A stretch of DNA of 10,855 nt from an uncultured Bacteroidota bacterium (lineage in GTDB: Bacteria > Bacteroidota > Bacteroidia > Bacteroidales > SZUA-534), in NCBI GenBank assembly GCA_937885735.1, contig CALABN010000283.1, positions 1 to 10,855 of the forward strand. Direction: 5' to 3'. Below are positions 1-6,330 of the stretch, in pieces. Positions within the stretch are counted from its first letter, which is position 1; each line of letters starts with the position of its first letter. The notes beneath the pieces are model-generated. The model searched no databases, was not told the DNA's origin, and saw only the letters and a program-made list of their open reading frames with translations. The position numbers and the translations under genes are program-made.

Positions 1-498
1 GCAAGGCACTTTGGTCATATCGTTGACGTATGGCATCACCTTGATTGTATAGTTGAACTTGTCGGCGAAGCGGAATTTTTCAAGTGTCAGGTAATTCTTT
101 ATGAACTCTATTTCCTCATTCAGTTCGTGGCCGAATTTGTCCAAGTCGCCAAGCGACGTGCGTATGAATTTTGACACAGTGTTCAAGTTGGCCAAAGCCA
201 GTTCCGTATCGTTTTTGTGCATTGAGAAGGCAACCGAATTCAAGGCGTTGAACAGGAAATGAGGGTCAATGGAACTGCGGAGCATATCCGATTTCAACTG
301 GTAGAATTCGCTTTGCACCTTCAGGGCCTTTTCTGTGCGCTTGTTTTGAATACGGTAAAAAACGTAGAACGCCGTTGCCAACAGCAATAGAATCAATATT
401 TTTACTGCAAAGAAATCAATAAGATATGTAGCCAGTACTACAATAATCAGTATTGCCAGTATCAGGTAAATTTTGGCATTGTTGGATTTGGTTTTCAT
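1..498 (-). CDS. LytS/YehU-type sensor histidine kinase (partial, C-terminus beyond window)
   Basis: This frame is open from an ATG at 498 to base 1 and gives 166 residues with no stop, so the gene continues past the window edge. Two hydrophobic segments (about residues 10-29 and 31-50) form a membrane hairpin. A short linker leads into a His_kinase (PF06580) domain whose signature, S-x-D-PHFLFNALN at about 76-87, carries the predicted phosphoacceptor His80. The family normally has Q-x-N before PHFLFN; here it is S-I-D. The ATP-binding half is outside the window. Such kinases usually phosphorylate a LytTR-type response regulator, often encoded next door, which would also be outside. The start lies 6 nt after the stop of the polyprenyl synthase, so the two are almost certainly cotranscribed. 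The short N-terminus has no periplasmic sensor domain, so any signal is probably sensed in or near the membrane. The family call is firm; the stimulus is unknown. Confidence 0.85.
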   Translation of the reverse strand, partial: MKTKSNNAKIYLILAILIIVVLATYLIDFFAVKILILLLLATAFYVFYRIQNKRTEKALKVQSEFYQLKSDMLRSSIDPHFLFNALNSVAFSMHKNDTELALANLNTVSKFIRTSLGDLDKFGHELNEEIEFIKNYLTLEKFRFADKFNYTIKVMPYVNDMTKVPC

Positions 499-504
499 TT
501 CAGG

Positions 505-1479
505 TTATTTTTTTCGTGATATGGTATAGTCAATTAGGTCCAAAAGTGATTGACGGGCTTCGTTGTCGGGAGTCTCGTTCAGTATGGCCTTTGATTTTTC
601 CACAAATCCAGCCATTGCCTTTTGTGCGTATTCCAGGCCGTTATGGTTGCGGACAAAATCCATAAGCACGCTTATGTCGGCATCCGATTTGGTTTTCAGA
701 CGCAACAGTTTAATCATTTTCTTGCGTTCGCAGGCAGGACTGTTTTGCAAGGCATAAATCAGGGGCAGGGTTATTTTCCGTTCTTTCAGGTCGTTTCCTG
801 CGGGCTTGCCGAAAGAGCCGTTCACCTCGTAATCGAACAGGTCGTCGCGTATCTGGAAAGCAATGCCCAGATATTCGCCCAGCAAGCGCATACGGTCAAT
901 GTCGGCATCGCTAGCCCCTACGGAATTTGCGCCAGCGGTGGTGCAGGCAATCATAAGTGCCGCGGTTTTTTTGCGTATCACCTCGTAGTAGGTTTCTTCG
1001 GTGATGTTGAGGTGGCGTGCCTTCTCAATCTGAAGAAGTTCGCCTTCGCTCATTTCCTCTACAGCCTTTGAAACAATCTCGAGTTGCTTGTATTCCTTTT
1101 TGTTGACGGCAAGCAACAGTCCGCGAGCAAGCAGATAGTCGCCGACAAGTACAGCCACCTTGTTTTTCCAAATGGCGTTAATCGACCAAAAACCGCGACG
1201 CTTGTCAGATTCGTCAACAACGTCGTCGTGCACGAGCGATGCAGTGTGCATCAGTTCAATCAATGTGGCTGCGTGGTATGTGTGTTCCGATATTTCACCA
1301 TACAGTTTTGCAGTGAGAAACACCAACATAGGTCTTATCTGCTTGCCTTTCTGTTTCATAAGGTAGAACAGCAGAAGGTCGAGCAGACGTGTGTTGCTTC
1401 GCAAAAAATTGCGGAAATAAGGCTGAAACTTGTCCATTTCAGTCTGTATGGGCGCTTTTATTGTCTGTAGGTCCGCCAT
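505..1479 (-). CDS. long-chain trans-polyprenyl diphosphate synthase (IspB-like)
   Basis: This 324-residue protein is the usual length for a trans-isoprenyl diphosphate synthase, which condenses isopentenyl diphosphate onto an allylic diphosphate in the cytoplasm. Visible motifs are GKQIRP at 45-50 (substrate binding), the first aspartate-rich motif HDDVVD at 84-89, RRG at 104-106, the second aspartate-rich motif RDDLFD at 211-216, and GKPAGNDLKERKITLP at 224-239. Small residues (A80, S81) precede the first motif, as in octaprenyl-type enzymes, so a long-chain product for the menaquinone side chain is likely; exact chain length cannot be read. The frame is open up to an ATG at 1557, but a near-perfect Bacteroides promoter lies at 1495-1525, inside that extension. 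The extra residues also look unlike the family, so I chose the ATG at 1479. A sensor kinase follows after 6 nt. Confidence 0.93.
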   Translation of the reverse strand: MADLQTIKAPIQTEMDKFQPYFRNFLRSNTRLLDLLLFYLMKQKGKQIRPMLVFLTAKLYGEISEHTYHAATLIELMHTASLVHDDVVDESDKRRGFWSINAIWKNKVAVLVGDYLLARGLLLAVNKKEYKQLEIVSKAVEEMSEGELLQIEKARHLNITEETYYEVIRKKTAALMIACTTAGANSVGASDADIDRMRLLGEYLGIAFQIRDDLFDYEVNGSFGKPAGNDLKERKITLPLIYALQNSPACERKKMIKLLRLKTKSDADISVLMDFVRNHNGLEYAQKAMAGFVEKSKAILNETPDNEARQSLLDLIDYTISRKK

Positions 1480-1494
1480 TGATTGGTTTTTTGT

Positions 1495-1525
1495 CAAATG
1501 TAATTCATAATTTGTTACCTGCAAA
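1495..1525 (-). promoter_or_regulatory. Bacteroides-type promoter for the polyprenyl synthase-kinase operon
   Basis: On the minus strand TTTG (1525-1522) is followed by 19 nt and then TACATTTG (1502-1495). This matches the Bacteroides consensus TTTG, 19-21 nt, TAnnTTTG at every defined position. Transcription should start near 1488-1491, leaving a leader of only about 10 nt before the ATG at 1479. The site follows directly after the terminator of the upstream operon, as expected for an independent unit. Confidence 0.75.
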
Positions 1526-1555
1526 TGGATAAAAGTTGCGGAATCACATTTTGGC

Positions 1556-1606
1556 ATTGTTTTTATAAAAAACGATAGGCTGTCTTTGGGGACAGCCTAT
1601 CGTTTT
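1556..1606 (-). terminator. intrinsic terminator of the greA-HIT operon
   Basis: A perfect 16-bp stem (1569-1584 with 1591-1606) closes a 6-nt loop. On the minus strand it is followed by a T-rich tract reading TTTTTTATAAAAA. It starts 16 nt past the stop codon of the HIT gene, so it ends that operon. The plus-strand side has only a short T run, so it is probably much weaker in that direction. Confidence 0.9.
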
Positions 1607-1622
1607 GATTATCTGTGTCAAA

Positions 1623-2015
1623 TTATACAAATTCCTTGCTTATTTTTTCAGCGATTGCCTTGAATTCGTCTTGTGACAGTTCCATTTTGTTGGTAAATCG
1701 CACGTCGCTCTCGCTATTCATAGGAATAAGGTGAATGTGAGCGTGAGGAACTTCAAGTCCGAGTACCACAACGGCAACCTTCTTGCAGGGAATGGCTTTT
1801 TTTACAGCCTTTGCAACGCGTTGTGCAAACTGGTGCAATCCACCCAGCACTGAAGGTTCAAGGTCGAATATGTAGTCAACTTCCTGTTTTGGTATTACCA
1901 GAACGTGACCCTTTTGTACAGGGTTGATGTCGAGGAATGCGAAATAATCCTTGTCTTCGGCAATCTTGTAACACGGAATCTCGCCGTTTACTATTTTAGT
2001 GAATATTGATGCCAT
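1623..2015 (-). CDS. HIT family protein (histidine triad nucleotide hydrolase/transferase)
   Basis: This 130-residue protein has the whole HIT fold. The N-terminus reads IFTKIVNGEIP, GHVLVIPK lies at 36-43, and the catalytic triad motif HAHIHLIP is at 91-98 (His91, His93, His95). HIT proteins bind purine nucleotides and cleave phosphoramidates or dinucleoside polyphosphates through a covalent nucleotidyl-histidine; the physiological substrate here cannot be predicted. The N-terminal zinc-binding cysteines seen in some HIT proteins (C-x2-C) are absent: the equivalent stretch is S-I-F-T. The gene follows greA with a 17-nt gap and is followed by a strong terminator, so it is the second and last gene of a greA-HIT operon. 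The start is the ATG at 2015, which gives the family's normal N-terminus. Confidence 0.93.
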   Translation of the reverse strand: MASIFTKIVNGEIPCYKIAEDKDYFAFLDINPVQKGHVLVIPKQEVDYIFDLEPSVLGGLHQFAQRVAKAVKKAIPCKKVAVVVLGLEVPHAHIHLIPMNSESDVRFTNKMELSQDEFKAIAEKISKEFV

Positions 2016-2032
2016 ACAGGTGTGTTTGTTAC

Positions 2033-2512
2033 TTATGCAATAGGTCCTATTTCAAGAATCTCGAATTTCATAATGCCGTTTGGCACCTTCACTTCAGCCA
2101 CGTCACCAACTTTGTGGTTCATAAGACCTTGAGCAATAGGTGTATTGACCGAAATCTTGAATTCCTTCAGGTTGGCTTCGGTTTCTGACACAATGCAGTA
2201 TGCCATTGTTGCGCCGTTGGCAACGTTCTTGATTTTCACTTTTGAAAGAATCTGCACTTTGCTGAAATCGAGTTTTGACTCGTCAATGACACGTGAACTC
2301 AATATTTTAGCCTCAAGTTGTGAAATCTTAAGTTCCAACAGGCCTTGAGCCTCTTTGGCGGCGTCGTATTCAGCATTTTCTGACAAATCACCTTTATCCC
2401 TTGCTTCAGCAATGGCCTGTGATATTCGAGGTCTTTCTACCGATTTGAGGTGTTCCACTTCAGCAACAAGTTTTTTAAGACCTTCGCTTGTGATGTAGGA
2501 AATCTTGTCCAT
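2033..2512 (-). CDS. greA: transcript cleavage factor GreA
   Basis: At 159 residues this is a full-length GreA. The N-terminal coiled coil (about 1-75) carries the tip motif GDLSENAEYDAAKEAQ at 41-56, whose Asp42 and Glu45 correspond to the acidic residues that hold the second catalytic Mg2+ when the coiled coil enters the RNA polymerase secondary channel. The C-terminal FKBP-like domain (about 80-159) contains SVNTPIAQGLMNHKVGD at 121-137. GreA rescues backtracked polymerase by stimulating cleavage of the nascent RNA. The gene opens a two-gene unit with the HIT protein. The leader ahead of it contains a terminator-like hairpin downstream of the likely promoter, which suggests premature termination could control its level. 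ATG at 2512 is the only sensible start. Confidence 0.97.
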   Translation of the reverse strand: MDKISYITSEGLKKLVAEVEHLKSVERPRISQAIAEARDKGDLSENAEYDAAKEAQGLLELKISQLEAKILSSRVIDESKLDFSKVQILSKVKIKNVANGATMAYCIVSETEANLKEFKISVNTPIAQGLMNHKVGDVAEVKVPNGIMKFEILEIGPIA

Positions 2513-2530
2513 AATATTTTTTTTAAGTGA

Positions 2531-2568
2531 TTATAAAACAAAAAGAATTCCGCATTTCTGCGGAACTC
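2531..2568 (-). terminator. hairpin plus T tract upstream of greA (terminator or leader attenuator)
   Basis: A 10-bp stem (2545-2554 with 2559-2568, one G-T wobble) closes a GAAA tetraloop and is followed on the minus strand by TTTTTGTTTT. It has the form of a good intrinsic terminator. It lies 72 nt past the stop of the small secreted-protein gene and could end that unit. It also lies downstream of the candidate greA promoter at 2579-2586, so it would be the first element of the greA leader RNA. Confidence 0.8.
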
Positions 2569-2578
2569 TTTCGATATA

Positions 2579-2609
2579 CAAATATAAGTTTTTTTATCGA
2601 GAAACCGAA
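2579..2609 (-). promoter_or_regulatory. candidate greA promoter
   Basis: The minus strand has TATATTTG at 2586-2579, an exact match to the Bacteroides -7 element TAnnTTTG. With 19-nt spacing the -33 position reads TTCG (2609-2606), one mismatch to TTTG. Transcription would start near 2573-2575 and give a leader of about 60 nt that begins just before the hairpin at 2545-2568. The -7 match is good; the -33 match is imperfect. Confidence 0.5.
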
Positions 2610-2640
2610 TTTTCCGTCAAGGAAAACCTTTCTGTGACGT

Positions 2641-3075
2641 TTATTTTTCCTTGAAACCTACCAAAATTGAGACGCAACCGCTTTTTGTGTCTTCGTTGGT
2701 GGTGTTTTCAGGAACGCTCACTTCAACAACCAGCAGTTGGGTTGAGTTGGTTGAGAAATCCCAAGTGTCGGTGTATCCGTGGTCGGCATTTGTAAACAGT
2801 TCCTTGCCTTCTACGTCAAGCAGACGGAAAGTGACGTCGCCAAGGTTGTCGTCGCAAACAACTATGCGGTAGTCCTGGTTGCTGTAGAATGTCAGCATCA
2901 GTTCGGCAATGTCGCCTTGATTCAGCACTGCGCTGTTCAATTGACCATTGTAGATGTATGGGTCAAGTTTTGGCTTGCACTCGTTTTTGATAAATGTCTT
3001 GCATTGTGCCTGAACGTTTGCCTGAATCATCATACAAACGGTTGCCATTGCTAAAATCCTAAATATCCTTTTCAT
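2641..3075 (-). CDS. small secreted protein of unknown function
   Basis: I do not recognise a named family. The 144-residue product has a clear Sec signal peptide (basic MKRIFR, hydrophobic stretch to about residue 20, likely cleavage after V-Q-A at 23). The cysteine at 25 is not in a lipobox (Q-A-Q-C), so it should be a soluble periplasmic or secreted protein. The mature part has four cysteines (about 25, 33, 74, 134), enough for two disulfides. Alternating hydrophobic residues at 57-72, 80-86 and 113-121 suggest a small beta-sandwich. It lies 36 nt downstream of a lipoprotein gene with no terminator between, so the two form one unit and may act together. A hairpin terminator lies 72 nt past the stop. 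The start is the ATG at 3075. Confidence 0.85.
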   Translation of the reverse strand: MKRIFRILAMATVCMMIQANVQAQCKTFIKNECKPKLDPYIYNGQLNSAVLNQGDIAELMLTFYSNQDYRIVVCDDNLGDVTFRLLDVEGKELFTNADHGYTDTWDFSTNSTQLLVVEVSVPENTTNEDTKSGCVSILVGFKEK

Positions 3076-3111
3076 AACAGTATAGTTTTGTCGTGGTGTG
3101 GTGTTTATTTA

Positions 3112-4005
3112 TTAGTCGATAATGTTGTCTCTTATTTCTGCAACCAGAGTGGCTATTTCCTGCAGTTGGCTGTTGCTGATGCTTACAGTGACAGGTGCGT
3201 CAATGGTGGTTACGTGTTCGTCCTGGTCAGTGTTTACGACTACTGACTTGTCGTATTTAACCTCGATGCCGTCGTAAATTGACTGAATCTTGTTGAAGTC
3301 TTCCATAAACGATGCAACTTCAGGTGTCTCGCTGTATGTTTTGAGCAGGTTCACCAAGTTTGACACGGTGTATTTCTGGTCGACAATGTTGTTGATGATG
3401 TCTTGCTTTGCGTTTGGCTCTGTTGCAAGGCTGGTGGCGAAGTACATACCTTCAACCCACGCGCCTACCAATATGAGCGATGCGGTCATATCGCGCTCGT
3501 TTTCCTTCAGATAACTGTCGGCTTTGGCGTAAGTATCTGAAATGATGAAGAATATTGAGTCGCGGTTTTCAAGGCTCTGTTCAACCCTGTTAATTGTTTC
3601 CGAACCTTCTTCTTCAGGAATCTGAAGTTTTTCAGTCACTTTCTTAATCACTGACAGGTAGTTGATTGCCTCCTGCAGTTGGTCGTAAATACGGCAGTAG
3701 CAAAGGTCGGCACCGTAAACGCCGAAGTTGAGTGCCAGACGGCTCGATGTGTTGTATTTTTCAAGGTTGTCTGCCGAATTGAGCAGTTCGCTGTTGAATG
3801 GTTCTTCTGTCTTCAGCAGGGTCTGTGTGATTTCAACAGGTGAAGGCAAGTTGAAGAATATTTTTTTGACTGTTGCCTCGCATTCATTGCTGTCAATAGT
3901 CAGCACATTCTTGATTTGTTGGCCTTTGGGCTTCTTGTTTTCACTTGTACACGCAACTGCCAAGCAAGCAAGAAAAATGGCTAACACCTTGTATGTGAGT
4001 TTCAT
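3112..4005 (-). CDS. periplasmic-facing lipoprotein of unknown function
   Basis: This 297-residue protein begins with a lipoprotein signal peptide ending L-A-V-A-C, with lipidation predicted at Cys19. The next residues (T-S-E-N-K-K) contain no run of acidic residues, so there is no clear Bacteroidota surface-export signal, and an inner-leaflet, periplasm-facing position is more likely. The body is mostly predicted alpha-helical and rich in Glu, Asp, Asn and Leu, with helices around 95-130, 150-190 and 205-250. The final part (about 265-297) alternates beta-like and helical segments. Two closely spaced cysteines occur in A-D-L-C-Y-C (about 100-105). I recognise no catalytic motif. It is the first gene of a two-gene unit with the small secreted protein at 2641-3075 and has its own likely promoter at 4040-4072. 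Confidence 0.85.
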   Translation of the reverse strand: MKLTYKVLAIFLACLAVACTSENKKPKGQQIKNVLTIDSNECEATVKKIFFNLPSPVEITQTLLKTEEPFNSELLNSADNLEKYNTSSRLALNFGVYGADLCYCRIYDQLQEAINYLSVIKKVTEKLQIPEEEGSETINRVEQSLENRDSIFFIISDTYAKADSYLKENERDMTASLILVGAWVEGMYFATSLATEPNAKQDIINNIVDQKYTVSNLVNLLKTYSETPEVASFMEDFNKIQSIYDGIEVKYDKSVVVNTDQDEHVTTIDAPVTVSISNSQLQEIATLVAEIRDNIID

Positions 4006-4039
4006 ATGCTAATGCTTTTATACTTTGTTATTTTGTGCG

Positions 4040-4072
4040 TGAAGATACTAACTTTTTGCACACATTTCCAAA
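4040..4072 (-). promoter_or_regulatory. candidate promoter for the lipoprotein-secreted protein pair
   Basis: On the minus strand TTTG (4072-4069) is followed by 21 nt and TATCTTCA (4047-4040). This keeps the TA and TT of the -7 consensus TAnnTTTG, with two mismatches at the end. Spacing is at the upper end of the normal range. A start near 4034-4036 would leave a leader of about 30 nt before the ATG at 4005. Confidence 0.5.
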
Positions 4073-4117
4073 ATTATATAAATAAACGGTATAACGGCCA
4101 TTTGTTCCGATTTTTTG

Positions 4118-4158
4118 GCAAAAAAAGAACGGAAGCGCATCATTGCCCGCTTCCGTCC
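4118..4158 (-). terminator. intrinsic terminator of the VTC-DUF4956-DUF2490 operon
   Basis: An 11-bp stem (4127-4137 with 4148-4158, one G-U wobble in the RNA) around a 10-nt loop is followed on the minus strand by TTTTTTTG. It begins 27 nt past the stop of the DUF2490 gene and ends that operon before the next promoter at 4040-4072. Confidence 0.88.
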
Positions 4159-4185
4159 TTACATATTGAATATGTATAGTATTCT

Positions 4186-4872
4186 TTACAGTGAGTAGCT
4201 GAATCCAATTGAGAGCAGGTATGCGTCTTTAGGCTTTTTCAGCGGACGGTCGGTGTGCTGGTAGCCGAATGCCACGCTTGCGCCCAGTGCATCGGTTATG
4301 TCGTACTCGCAACCCGCAAACGCCCTGATACGCTCAATGGTGTTCTGCACGGGGTTGTTGAGAGCCTGTGTCAGTTCAACGCTTGCGTATGGCGACCAGG
4401 CCTTGCTCTTGTTGCTGTAGGCCACCTGCAACTTGTGGCGCAGGCATAGACTGGCGTATTCGTACGGTGCCGACGACCAGTCGGTCTGGAAACGCTCGCG
4501 CAGGCTCACCACAATGTCGCTTTCCGTCTTGTGGCGCAGTGTTACGTTGAGCAAAAGCCTGTGGCCACGCACGTAGCCGTCGTCGAAGTCGTTGGCGTAC
4601 GAGTATTGGTAGCCAGCGCCCAGACGCAGTTTCTTGTGCAGTGCGTATGTGCCCGACAGCGAAACGCTGTTCTTGCTGAATGTTGTAGAGTTGTTGCATA
4701 GGCGCAGTTCCTCTTCCAACGAGAACGACAGTTTCTTGTCTATCTTCTTCTTTATCTCAATTGAACTCCACGTCTGGAAATCGTCGGACTGTGCCCGTGT
4801 TGCCAACGGCAAGAGCATCATTCCGCCAATAAGCGCAGTGCATATTGTCTTTAGTGGAAATTCCATTGTCAT
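4186..4872 (-). CDS. DUF2490 family outer-membrane-barrel-like protein
   Basis: The frame is open to a TTG at 4887, but the first ATG in frame is at 4872; it gives 228 residues starting M-T-M-E-F-P-L-K, so I used it (a third option is the ATG at 4866). A signal peptide is followed by likely cleavage at T-R-A/Q. The mature part shows alternating amphipathic strands ending in aromatic or polar residues, with repeated patterns such as L-R-L-G-A-G-Y-Q-Y, V-S-L-R-E-R-F-Q and S-V-A-F-G-Y-Q, and a C-terminal S-I-G-F-S-Y-S-L. This is typical of DUF2490 (PF10677), a family of small predicted outer-membrane barrels with no settled function. It is the last gene of a four-gene operon, 26 nt after the DUF4956 gene. 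The coding sequence looks more GC-rich than neighbouring genes, by eye. Confidence 0.85.
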   Translation of the reverse strand: MTMEFPLKTICTALIGGMMLLPLATRAQSDDFQTWSSIEIKKKIDKKLSFSLEEELRLCNNSTTFSKNSVSLSGTYALHKKLRLGAGYQYSYANDFDDGYVRGHRLLLNVTLRHKTESDIVVSLRERFQTDWSSAPYEYASLCLRHKLQVAYSNKSKAWSPYASVELTQALNNPVQNTIERIRAFAGCEYDITDALGASVAFGYQHTDRPLKKPKDAYLLSIGFSYSL

Positions 4873-4898
4873 TAGTTTTTTTGTCAACCCATTCAGGA

Positions 4899-5579
4899 TT
4901 AATTGCTTTCGTTAGAATAGTTCTTGTATGAGATGCGAGTGTGCTCGATTACGGCTTGTTGCTCCTTGCTGAAGTACACTTGCAGGCGGGCAATGTCTTT
5001 CTGGTAGTCGAGTTTCAGCACTTCAATCTTTGCAATGTTGACGCCCATACGTTTTTCGAGTTCGGCAACGAGTTCGGCTTCCTTTTCAGGGCAGACAAGT
5101 TCTATCTTTTCAAAGATTACTATTGCAACGCCCGAATTCTCAATCTTGAGTTTCTCCACAATCCACGCAATGGCGATAATCATACCGTTGGCGAAAATAA
5201 GTTCAGTGTAACTTACCTTCTTGTTTGCCAGCGAGTTGATTACTGCCAGACCAATGATGATGAACAGGTATGTCATCTCCTTGATTGGAATGGACATAGT
5301 GCGGTAGCGAATGATTCCGAACACGGCGAACAGGCCAAGTGCAAATCCAACCTGAAGTTTGACGCTTTCAAGCACAAAGCACATTAGGAAAATAACCTGG
5401 CCTATGAGCAGGAACGTGAACAGGAAGTCGCGACGCTGTGTTTTTGGGTAGTAGATACCGCGGATTACGATTACTGAAACCAAAAGGTTGAAGATGAAGC
5501 GGAAAACCAAGGCACCTATGCCAGATGCCGAGAACAATGGCATTCCGAAAAACAAATCGTTAACTTGCAAAATATTCAT
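4899..5579 (-). CDS. DUF4956 family polytopic membrane protein
   Basis: This 226-residue protein has about five hydrophobic segments (roughly 21-41, 52-70, 76-88, 103-118 and 125-141), followed by a soluble C-terminal domain (about 150-226) with a ferredoxin-like alternation of strands and helices. Family marks are I-Y-Y-P at 42-45, FGIIRYRT at 87-94 and EMTYLF at 101-106, all typical of DUF4956 (PF16316). The function is unknown, but the family is repeatedly found next to VTC-domain enzymes, as here. Its start overlaps the end of the VTC gene by 20 nt, which suggests translational coupling and a physical partnership. A later ATG at 5543 would remove the overlap but would cut off the N-terminal stretch (D-L-F-F-G-M-P-L-F) that the family normally has, so I kept 5579. 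Confidence 0.92.
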   Translation of the reverse strand: MNILQVNDLFFGMPLFSASGIGALVFRFIFNLLVSVIVIRGIYYPKTQRRDFLFTFLLIGQVIFLMCFVLESVKLQVGFALGLFAVFGIIRYRTMSIPIKEMTYLFIIIGLAVINSLANKKVSYTELIFANGMIIAIAWIVEKLKIENSGVAIVIFEKIELVCPEKEAELVAELEKRMGVNIAKIEVLKLDYQKDIARLQVYFSKEQQAVIEHTRISYKNYSNESN

Positions 5580-6330
5580 TTCTTTCTATTTTATTGATTA
5601 ATAATTTTTTAGGTTTAAATGCGTTCTGCTTGAGGTCTTCGTGCAGGTACGATATTCCGATGCAGTACTTGCTCAAGCCGGTGTTGAGTCCGTGCACGTT
5701 TTTCATTATGTCGATGATAGGCGTGCGCGATGCAGAACGTTCCTTCTTCACTTCGGCTATGCACAAATGGTCGAGTTTCACGGTCTTGTCGCCGTAAGAG
5801 AACGACAGGTTGTGGTCGATTGTGATGCGTTCGTTTGTTTGGAACGAGGCCAGTGTTATGCGGGTGAAACCGTTAATCGACACAAAGTCGAGGTTGTCGG
5901 CCGAACGGTGAGTCTTCTCTTCGATGAACTTACGGCATTCGTCGTCGAGGGCATCGGTGCTTTGCACCTTGATGCGCGATTTTTTGGTCTGCCCCTTGTT
6001 GGTCTTGTGCTTTATCTCGAGAAACGACTGGTTGTTAACCTCGTAGGTCCGCATACGGATTTTGTAGCGGTCGGCGTGGCCTTTCTGGTGTTCAGAGAAG
6101 AAGAACCAGTCGGGCGTGTCCATATATTTGGTGAGGTAGAAGAACTCGCGCTGTCCGTTGATTTCGAGCACGTGGTAATGTTCCGACGCCTGCTTGAGCA
6201 CGTTTGGCAACTCGTTGACCGAGAACACGAACTTGTTGTCCATTCGGTTCATCAGTTTGAGTCCGTCCATTTCCTCAAGCGAAATGGGTCTGAAGCATTG
6301 AAGGCTCTCGATTATTGCTTCTTCAGTCAT
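5560..6330 (-). CDS. VTC-domain protein, polyphosphate-polymerase-like
   Basis: The 256-residue product matches the VTC domain (PF09359), the triphosphate-tunnel fold whose yeast member Vtc4 makes polyphosphate from ATP. The tunnel residues expected of the family are present: R29 and K33 in NRMDNKF, R88/K90/R92/R94 in RYKIRMRTY, E105, K107 and K109 in LEIKHKTNKG, R119, R157, R168, E193/K195 in IAEVKKE, and K221 in the GLSKYCIG signature. No transmembrane segment or SPX domain is visible, so it is a stand-alone cytoplasmic catalytic domain. It overlaps the lipoprotein gene upstream by one base (TGATG) and the DUF4956 gene downstream by 20 nt, so it sits in the core of a coupled operon. Polyphosphate synthesis is inferred from the family; bacterial members are little studied and the real product may differ. 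Confidence 0.92.
   Translation of the reverse strand: MTEEAIIESLQCFRPISLEEMDGLKLMNRMDNKFVFSVNELPNVLKQASEHYHVLEINGQREFFYLTKYMDTPDWFFFSEHQKGHADRYKIRMRTYEVNNQSFLEIKHKTNKGQTKKSRIKVQSTDALDDECRKFIEEKTHRSADNLDFVSINGFTRITLASFQTNERITIDHNLSFSYGDKTVKLDHLCIAEVKKERSASRTPIIDIMKNVHGLNTGLSKYCIGISYLHEDLKQNAFKPKKLLINKIERNEYFAS

Noticed and set aside
1480..1557. 26-residue N-terminal extension of the polyprenyl synthase from the ATG at 1557
   Set aside because: A full-consensus promoter sits inside it, so the transcript would not include it, and the family normally starts near the ATG at 1479.
4376..4699. 107-codon minus-strand frame inside the DUF2490 gene
   Set aside because: It lies wholly within the DUF2490 gene in another frame, with low-complexity Arg/Gln-rich sequence typical of a GC-rich shadow.
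4873..4887. TTG start for the DUF2490 protein at 4887
   Set aside because: ATG codons at 4872 and 4866 follow closely and leave a complete signal peptide.
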